Part shown: positions 58,616 to 64,000 of the stretch, piece after piece
How the letters are laid out: each line of letters opens with the position of its first letter
Position numbering within the stretch: position 1 is the first letter of the stretch
Source of the DNA: Pseudomonadota bacterium
Lineage (GTDB): Bacteria > Pseudomonadota > Alphaproteobacteria > Rhizobiales > Aestuariivirgaceae
DNA length: 64,000 bases
Direction: 5' to 3'
Assembly: GCA_963205315.1 (NCBI GenBank)
Contig: CAUJIO010000035.1
Coordinates: forward strand, 1 to 64,000
The notes under the pieces: generated by a model
What the model saw: the letters and a program-made list of their open reading frames with translations, nothing else
What the model was told of the DNA's origin: nothing
Databases searched by the model: none
Position numbers and translations under genes: made by a program

Positions 58616-59586
58616 GACGCTTCGTCATCCCGGTCCTGATCGTCGCGCTCGCTGTCGGCGCCTTCTGGTTCCGCGGCCGCTGGCTGCCGCAGCCTCCGGG
58701 CTCCGATACGTATCTCGGATATGTTGAAGGCGAATCCATTCTCATCGGCGCCACGCAGGCCGGGCGGCTCAAGTCGGTTGCGGTCCGCAAGGGCGATGCC
58801 GTGAAGCAGGACCAGCAGCTCTTTGCGCTCGACGATGCCCAGGCGAGGGCGGAGGTGGCGCGCAATGAAGCCGCGGTGGCCACCGCGGAATCGGCCTATG
58901 CAAATCTTCTCACCGGCAAGCGGCCGCCCGAGGTTGAAGTCATCCGTGCACAGATCGATCAGGCGAGGGCCGCTCTCGATCTCGCACGCAAGGAATGGAG
59001 CCGGGCCGACAGGCTTGCCAACACCGGCACGGCCGCCGAATCCCGCCGCGATGCCACGGCCGAACAGGTTGCTGCTCTTGAAGCACGCCTGCGGGAATTG
59101 CAGGCGTCGGTGGAGGTCGCATTGCTTCCGGCCCGCGGCGATGAAGTCGCCGCTGCGGCCTCGCGCATTGATGAAGCGCGCGCCGGTGCCGATCTCGCCC
59201 GCCAGAAGCGCGCCGATCTTGCCTCGCTCGCACCGAAGGCGGCGCAAGTCGAGGACATCTATTTCGATGAGGGTGAATGGGTGAGCGCGGGTCAGCCTGT
59301 GGTCGCACTCCTCGCTCCCGAAAATATAACGTTGCGATTTTATGCGCCCGAGCCTGCCCTTGCCGCGGCGGTTCCGGGAGCCCGCATCACCTTCCACTGC
59401 GATGGCTGCGGCGAGGCCCGCACCGCGTCGATTTCCAAGGTGGCGGCAACACCCGAATTCACCCCGCCCGTCATCTATTCGCAGGGCGCCCGCGCCAAGC
59501 TGGTTTATCTCGTCGAGGCCAAACCCGATCAACTCGACAGCAAGCTGCGGCCCGGCCTTCCGATCGAAGTCGAGGCAATGAAATGA
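58612..59586 (+). CDS. HlyD-family periplasmic adaptor (YbhG-like)
   Basis: 324 residues. An N-terminal anchor helix (MRRFVIPVLIVALAVGAFWF) is followed by YLGYVEGESILIGATQAGRL, the first half of the lipoyl-like domain. A long alpha-helical hairpin (about 75-210) is rich in Ala, Arg and Glu, and the second half includes EGEWVSAGQPVVALLAPENI-like sequence (EDIYFDEGEWVSAGQPVVAL). It links the inner-membrane exporter to an outer-membrane channel. It overlaps both neighbours by four bases (ATGA). Confidence 0.92.
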   Translation: MRRFVIPVLIVALAVGAFWFRGRWLPQPPGSDTYLGYVEGESILIGATQAGRLKSVAVRKGDAVKQDQQLFALDDAQARAEVARNEAAVATAESAYANLLTGKRPPEVEVIRAQIDQARAALDLARKEWSRADRLANTGTAAESRRDATAEQVAALEARLRELQASVEVALLPARGDEVAAAASRIDEARAGADLARQKRADLASLAPKAAQVEDIYFDEGEWVSAGQPVVALLAPENITLRFYAPEPALAAAVPGARITFHCDGCGEARTASISKVAATPEFTPPVIYSQGARAKLVYLVEAKPDQLDSKLRPGLPIEVEAMK

Positions 59587-60512
59587 TTGCGGATCCTGCC
59601 ATCGACGTGAAGGGGCTGGTGAAGGTCTATGGAACGCGCACTGTGGTTGACCATGTCGACCTCACCATCGCAACGGGCCGCGTCTGCGGGTTCCTCGGTC
59701 CAAACGGTTCCGGCAAGACGACGACCCTGCGCATGATCTGCGGGCTTCTGACGCCTGATGGCGGCACGGGGAGGTGTCTCGGCCACGACATCATCGCCGA
59801 GCGCGATGCCGTGAAGCGGCAGGCGGGTTATATGACCCAGCGTTTCGGTCTCTACGAGGATCTGACGATCCGCGAAAATCTGGATTTCGTCGGCCGCCTC
59901 TACCGCCTGAACAATTTGCGCGGCCGCGTCGACCAGTCGCTGGAACGCCTCGGCCTCGCGACACGGCAGCATCAACTGACGGGATCGCTCTCGGGTGGCT
60001 GGAAGCAGCGCCTGGCATTGGCGGCCTGCGTGCTGCATGAACCAAAGCTGCTGTTGCTGGATGAGCCGACTGCCGGCGTCGACCCCAAGGCGCGCCGCGC
60101 ATTCTGGGACGAGATTCACGCGCTCGCCGCGCAGGGCATCACCGTGCTGGTCTCTACACACTACATGGACGAAGCCGAACGCTGTCACGAGATCGCCTAT
60201 ATCGCCTATGGCAAACTCATGGCGCGCGGCACGACGGAAGAGGTCATCCGGCAATCAGGCCTCTTTGCCATGGTCGCCACGGGTGCGGGAGCCGACCGGC
60301 TGGCGCCGATGTTACGGGATGCGCCCGGCATCACGGCGGCCGCTGCATTTGGCGCCACATTGCATGTTTGCAGTCCCGACCGCGAGGCGTTGATGCGCGC
60401 CATTGATCCCCTTCGGCGTGACGGGCTTCAATGGGATGAGGCCGCCCCGACATTGGAGGATGTGTTCATCCACCTGATGGGCCAGGCTCAAGACAACGCG
60501 ATGGCGGCGTAA
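59583..60512 (+). CDS. ABC exporter ATP-binding protein (YbhF-like, single domain)
   Basis: 309 residues, one nucleotide-binding domain, whereas E. coli YbhF has two fused. Walker A GPNGSGKTT (39-47), Q-loop YMTQRFGLYEDLT, signature LSGGWKQR, Walker B LLLLDEPTAGVDP, switch His in VLVSTHYMDEAERC. C-terminal 80 residues (LAPMLRDAPGITAAAAFGAT) are the regulatory tail of ABC-2 exporters. ATG 59583 overlaps the HlyD stop. It pairs with the permease three bases downstream. Confidence 0.94.
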   Translation: MIADPAIDVKGLVKVYGTRTVVDHVDLTIATGRVCGFLGPNGSGKTTTLRMICGLLTPDGGTGRCLGHDIIAERDAVKRQAGYMTQRFGLYEDLTIRENLDFVGRLYRLNNLRGRVDQSLERLGLATRQHQLTGSLSGGWKQRLALAACVLHEPKLLLLDEPTAGVDPKARRAFWDEIHALAAQGITVLVSTHYMDEAERCHEIAYIAYGKLMARGTTEEVIRQSGLFAMVATGAGADRLAPMLRDAPGITAAAAFGATLHVCSPDREALMRAIDPLRRDGLQWDEAAPTLEDVFIHLMGQAQDNAMAA

Positions 60513-60515
60513 ATC

Positions 60516-61643
60516 ATGCAGTTCCTCAGCCGCCTCTGGGCGATGATCGTGAAGGAGGCCCTGCAGCTCCGCCGTGACCGGCTGACCTTCGGCATGATGT
60601 TCGGCATTCCCATCATGCAGCTGGTGCTGTTTGGTTTCGCCATCAATGCCGATCCCAAGGCCTTGCCGGCCGCCATGCTGTCGTCCGATCACACGGCGAT
60701 CACACGTTCCCTCATCAGTGCAATTGTCAACACGGGTTACTTCCAGGTCATTCGCGAGGCTGCCTCGGAACGAGAGGCCGACGAACTCTTGCAGCGAGGC
60801 GAGGTGCAATTCGTGATCACCGTTCCCGGTGGCTTCACCCGCAAGCTGATCCGCCGGGAGCAGGCCCAGATTGCAGTGGAGGCCGATGCGACGGATCCGG
60901 CGACCACGGGTCCCGCGATTGCCGCCGTGGCACAAGCCGTAACGCAGACGCTCGCACGGGAACTCTCGGGCTCACTTGCGCAATACCGTCCGGGCCCAAG
61001 CCCCGTCGATGTGGTTCTCCATCGGCGTTACAACCCGGAAAGCATCACCCGCTACAACATCGTGCCAGGTCTTCTGGGCATCATCCTCACTATGACCATG
61101 GTGATGATGACGGCCCTTGCCGTGACCCGCGAATACGAGCGCGGCACGATGGAAAATCTCCTGGCCATGCCGGTGCGCCCGATCGAAGTTATGGCCGGAA
61201 AGATCGCACCTTACATCATCATCGGTGCCGTGCAGGTTGCGGTCGTTCTCGCCGCGGCCCGTCTGCTGTTTGATGTGCCGTTTGCCGGAAGCATCGCGCT
61301 CTTCGGCATTGCGACTCTGCTCTTCATCACGGTCAATCTCGCCATCGGATTCACCTTCTCAACCATTGCCCGCAACCAGTTGCAGGCCATGCAGATGTCG
61401 TTCTTCTTCCTCATGCCCTCGATCCTGCTGTCCGGCTTTGCCTTCCCGTTTCGCGGCATGCCCGGCTGGGCCCAGGTTATTGGAGAGATCTTGCCTGCGA
61501 CGCATTTTCTCAGAATCGTCCGTGGACTGATGCTTAAGGCGGCGGAGTTGAATCAGGTGGCGGGCGAACTCGCAGTATTGGCCTTGATGTTGATTCTGGT
61601 CTCTACGGTTGCTGTCGCTCGCTATCGTGTGACCCTGGATTGA
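60516..61643 (+). CDS. ABC-2 type permease (YbhS/YbhR-like)
   Basis: 375 residues. N-terminal helix (TFGMMFGIPIMQLVLFGFAI), a large periplasmic domain (about 50-175) with DHTAITRSLISAIVNTGYFQ, then five membrane helices including TREYERGTMENLLAMPVRPI and MSFFFLMPSILLSGFAFPFR. Only one permease gene is present, against two in E. coli ybhGFSR, so the exporter is probably a homodimer. Substrates in the E. coli case include cephalosporins and chloramphenicol; not shown here. Confidence 0.92.
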   Translation: MQFLSRLWAMIVKEALQLRRDRLTFGMMFGIPIMQLVLFGFAINADPKALPAAMLSSDHTAITRSLISAIVNTGYFQVIREAASEREADELLQRGEVQFVITVPGGFTRKLIRREQAQIAVEADATDPATTGPAIAAVAQAVTQTLARELSGSLAQYRPGPSPVDVVLHRRYNPESITRYNIVPGLLGIILTMTMVMMTALAVTREYERGTMENLLAMPVRPIEVMAGKIAPYIIIGAVQVAVVLAAARLLFDVPFAGSIALFGIATLLFITVNLAIGFTFSTIARNQLQAMQMSFFFLMPSILLSGFAFPFRGMPGWAQVIGEILPATHFLRIVRGLMLKAAELNQVAGELAVLALMLILVSTVAVARYRVTLD

Positions 61644-61760
61644 GTGGGGAAGGTGCGGCCGGCTCAAGGACCGTTAAGTACTCTTTATGTGAAAGTGTTT
61701 TATTCTTCGGGATCATTGGGTGGAACGTCCGGAGGCCGGACAGGGGAAATGGTTTAGACG

Positions 61761-62522
61761 ATGGCGGCGGGCGTCCATTGGATCAAAGACGGCAAGCTCA
61801 AGGATCCTCCGACAAACGGCGGACCGGGAGGTCTTGACGAGCGCATGCTGCTGCACCGTGAAGGCTATGTGAAGGTTCTCGAAAGCGAGTCCGGCACGAT
61901 TGTCCGCTGGGCGATGTTCACGTCAAACTGGGCCTCGCTGTATTTTGTGATGGAATGGATCCACGGCACGCTCGGTCCCTATCAACTGCAATATTATTCC
62001 GCCGGCTGGTTCACCGAGCGCTTTGAGCAGGCCTGGGAGGCCAGCGACCGCATTCACCAGCTGATCTACAAGAGCGACGTTCACCTCTCGCAGACGGTTT
62101 ACATCCAGGAGGCGAATGAAAATGGTGACGACGTGCCGCTGCTTCTGAAGCAAGCGCTGCGCGAGAACGCCATGGATGAAGATCACTCCATTGACTGCCT
62201 CTATGATGCCACGTCACAAAAGTTTCAGGTGTCGCGCGTTGGACCAAAGTCGACAATTGCACAGGTCTATGGCCTGAGCCCGGTGTCCTATCCGTGCCTG
62301 ACTGGACACTCCTTCGACCACGCCGTGAGCCGGATCTATCCGGACGTCATCCGCACTGGAACGCCGCACTACGATCACATCTATGCGGCCATGTCCTCGC
62401 CCACTGGCGACGTGTACTGGATCCCCTATCAGCGAGTCGTGCTGCCCCTGAAAATGGGCCGCAACAAGCGCGGCGTCCGCGTCGTTACAGAGCTGACGAA
62501 GGTTGATATTTCGGTTCTCTAG
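61761..62522 (+). CDS. Hypothetical protein, possible PAS-like C-terminus
   Basis: 253 residues, unrecognised. Soluble; the N-terminal half is charged (DERMLLHREGYVKVLESESG), the middle helical (RFEQAWEASDRIHQLIYKSD), and the end SRIYPDVIRTGTPHYDHIYA, GDVYWIPYQRVVLPLKMG resembles the last part of a PAS_5-like fold; that is a weak impression. It starts 117 bases after the ABC permease, so probably has its own promoter. Its last 38 bases overlap, tail to tail, the minus-strand gene ending at 62485, which also encodes 253 residues. Confidence 0.65.
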   Translation: MAAGVHWIKDGKLKDPPTNGGPGGLDERMLLHREGYVKVLESESGTIVRWAMFTSNWASLYFVMEWIHGTLGPYQLQYYSAGWFTERFEQAWEASDRIHQLIYKSDVHLSQTVYIQEANENGDDVPLLLKQALRENAMDEDHSIDCLYDATSQKFQVSRVGPKSTIAQVYGLSPVSYPCLTGHSFDHAVSRIYPDVIRTGTPHYDHIYAAMSSPTGDVYWIPYQRVVLPLKMGRNKRGVRVVTELTKVDISVL

Positions 62523-63246
62523 CCGTCAGTTCGGCGATCATGAATTCGAGATGCCGGCGTTCGGCGATACCGATCCATTCATTCTGCTCCGCCCCTGTCG
62601 GCTCCCAACTCCAGCGCAGGAAGCTGCTCTCGATGTGAACGTATCCGGAGCGTACGAAATGGCCGCGGGTTGCCATCGCCTTGCTGCCGAGCGCCCATAG
62701 CGCTTCGGGCTGCCACTTCATGAGGGCCAGGATCATGCCGAAGCGCGTGAAGGTTTCGAAGACGCCCTTGTGGTGTTTGTCGATCCACAATTCGCCATGA
62801 TATGCAACCGGCCCCTGGATCAACGACGTGGCCGAGTGATCCGGCACGTGCGGCGCGTCCGGAATGAGCAGTTCCTTGCGCTTGGCATAGAGGCCCATCA
62901 TCCAGCCCAGCGCCCATTCCGCCAGGCTGGGATCGGCCTCGTCGAGCCGGAAGGCCTGCAATGCAGAGATTTCGCCCTTGCCGTCCCTGGCGCACATCCA
63001 GAAGGCGCGTTCGTTGAGGTGGCGGTTCACATCGGTGTCGAACATCGGTGAGGGAGGTGAGTTGCGCACCCGCATGCGATGTTCGGCAAAAACGGAGAAA
63101 TCGATGCTGGTTTCAAAGTGATAGTTCTGGGCAGCCGCCGTCGCACGCAGGTGATTGATCGCATCGACGGCTTTGAGCGGATCGCTCAGGCCAGCGGGCG
63201 CCAAGAGAGGTCTGGCGCCCTGGGTACCCTTTACATGCACATACAT
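62485..63246 (-). CDS. Hypothetical protein overlapping its convergent neighbour
   Basis: 253 residues, unrecognised. Mixed alpha/beta and soluble: MYVHVKGTQGARPLLAPAGL, HFETSIDFSVFAEHRMRVRN, ERAFWMCARDGKGEISALQA, SLAEWALGWMMGLYAKRKEL. The latter two could be an acetyltransferase-like core, but no acetyl-CoA loop is evident. ATG 63246 was chosen as the first in-frame start without odd N-terminus; the ribosome binding site is unclear. It overlaps the plus-strand gene 61761-62522 by 38 bases at their 3' ends, so both C-termini share DNA. Confidence 0.65.
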   Translation of the reverse strand: MYVHVKGTQGARPLLAPAGLSDPLKAVDAINHLRATAAAQNYHFETSIDFSVFAEHRMRVRNSPPSPMFDTDVNRHLNERAFWMCARDGKGEISALQAFRLDEADPSLAEWALGWMMGLYAKRKELLIPDAPHVPDHSATSLIQGPVAYHGELWIDKHHKGVFETFTRFGMILALMKWQPEALWALGSKAMATRGHFVRSGYVHIESSFLRWSWEPTGAEQNEWIGIAERRHLEFMIAELTAREPKYQPSSAL

Positions 63247-63505
63247 TCGACTTCGACCCCAACTCTGATACTGACTCCCAAGCCACCCGGCCCTCCGGCA
63301 CCGCAGGTCACCTGTGCGGCACACAATGGGCTGGATTCAGTGCCGCCAATTTGAGTAGATTAGCGGAAACAAGCTTAGCACCCCATTAACGTTGAGTAGA
63401 GTTATCTAAATTAACGTCAACGTCAAGTATGGATGGCAATCGTCAACCGGATATCGGCAGGTTTGAGGGAAGGCTTGCAGAAACAGGAACGGCGCGGCCC
63501 GTTTG
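63247..63505. other. Intergenic region with a spaced ACGTTGA inverted repeat
   Basis: About 260 bases. ACGTTGA (63389-63395) and TCAACGT (63417-63423) form an inverted repeat 21 bases apart within an AT-rich stretch upstream of the minus-strand gene 62485-63246. This may be its control region. No gene was seen. Confidence 0.4.
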
Positions 63506-64000
63506 TCACGATTCCTGATGCACTGTTTCCCGGGCCCCCGGCATCCTGACCGAACCGACCCGCCACCAGCTGTGAATGATGAGCGTGGTGATCACGATGC
63601 CCCCGCCAATCAGCACTGCTGAACTTGGAACCTCACTGAAGATCATCCAGATCCAGATCGGCGTCAGGACCGTTTCGAGCATGAAGAACATGCTCACATC
63701 GGCTGTGGGTAGATAGCGCGGCCCGCTGGCCAGCATGACCGTGGCGAGTGGGATGGCGATCAGGCCATTCAGGCCCAGCCACACCCACGCTGGGATGCCA
63801 AGCGCACCACTGACGAGGAGAGCCGGGACCGAAGCGCCGAAAAACACCAGGGCCACGATCGCCGATGCCAGGTTGCCGAGAGCCAGGCTGGTGGCGATCT
63901 TGCGGCCCGTCGCCCGCACGACGGTGAAGGCCGTTGCAGAACAGAAGGCCGACAGCAGCGCCAGCAAGCTCGCCCAGGGACTGGCCGCTGACATTCCATC
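63506..64000 (-). CDS. EamA/DMT-family transporter, partial (5' end beyond the window)
   Basis: The visible 164 codons hold the second EamA unit of five helices: SPWASLLALLSAFCSATAFT, LGNLASAIVALVFFGASVPA, IPAWVWLGLNGLIAIPLATV, ADVSMFFMLETVLTPIWIWM, SSAVLIGGGIVITTLIIHSW. The reading frame stays open to the last base, and a full protein would be near 290-300 residues, so the internal ATG near 63994 is probably not the real start. Substrate unknown. Confidence 0.85.
   Translation of the reverse strand, partial: DGMSAASPWASLLALLSAFCSATAFTVVRATGRKIATSLALGNLASAIVALVFFGASVPALLVSGALGIPAWVWLGLNGLIAIPLATVMLASGPRYLPTADVSMFFMLETVLTPIWIWMIFSEVPSSAVLIGGGIVITTLIIHSWWRVGSVRMPGARETVHQES

Overview
The window reads as one chromosomal segment of a GC-rich alphaproteobacterium, most likely a member of the Hyphomicrobiales (Rhizobiales). 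The evidence is gene content and order: glnB-glnA; tRNA-Leu-tig with clpP, clpX and lon close by; a complete 14-subunit nuo operon running straight into birA and rnj; a BacA/SbmA-type peptide transporter; an HdeA-like periplasmic protein; and a VPxPA-type C-terminal sorting signal. No insertion sequence, CRISPR array, rRNA or origin was seen.

Layout. 0.1-2 kb: nitrogen control (glnB-glnA, minus strand) with a good sigma-54 promoter. 2.1-4.4 kb: a lower-GC accessory cassette, a 665-residue nitrilase-fold protein with a large unknown N-terminal region plus a 59-residue partner; this is the best candidate for something undescribed. 4.5-9.7 kb: housekeeping and small proteins (DUF1003, DUF1272, NAD(P)HX repair, a DMT exporter) and a winged-helix/TPR regulator. 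9.8-21.2 kb: the tRNA-Leu-tig-clpP-clpX-lon proteostasis block with two insertions, an RTX protein between tig and clpP, and a TPR membrane protein plus an unknown gene between clpX and lon. RpoH-like promoters sit before clpP and lon. 21.3-27.8 kb: secreted or surface proteins (two more RTX proteins, one VPxPA-CTERM protein with a decayed duplicate of its 3' end, a small exported protein), tRNA-Val and a PLP-dependent sulfur amino acid enzyme. 28-31.7 kb: SbmA/BacA, an Rsm22-type factor overlapping a Rid-family gene, tRNA-Asp and an HdeA-like protein.

31.9-50.4 kb: nuoABCD-X-EF-Y-GH-Z-IJKLMN-birA-rnj, tightly packed with many 1- or 4-base overlaps. Three small non-canonical genes (X a Cys-rich probable zinc protein, Y an exported protein, Z a two-helix membrane protein) are embedded in it, NuoH has an extra N-terminal hydrophobic segment, and NuoE has a long tail ending in a helix-hairpin-helix-like domain. 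50.4-55.1 kb: an exported histidine-bearing helical protein divergent from a SufR-like cysteine-containing regulator, a methyltransferase, and parC. 55.1-57.7 kb: a secreted glycoside hydrolase and an SMP-30 lactonase. 58-61.6 kb: a TetR-HlyD-ABC-permease operon resembling cecR-ybhGFSR, with two operator-like sites around the first start codon. The window ends with two convergent, overlapping unknown genes and a truncated EamA transporter.

All functional calls come from reading motifs, lengths and context; no database search was run.
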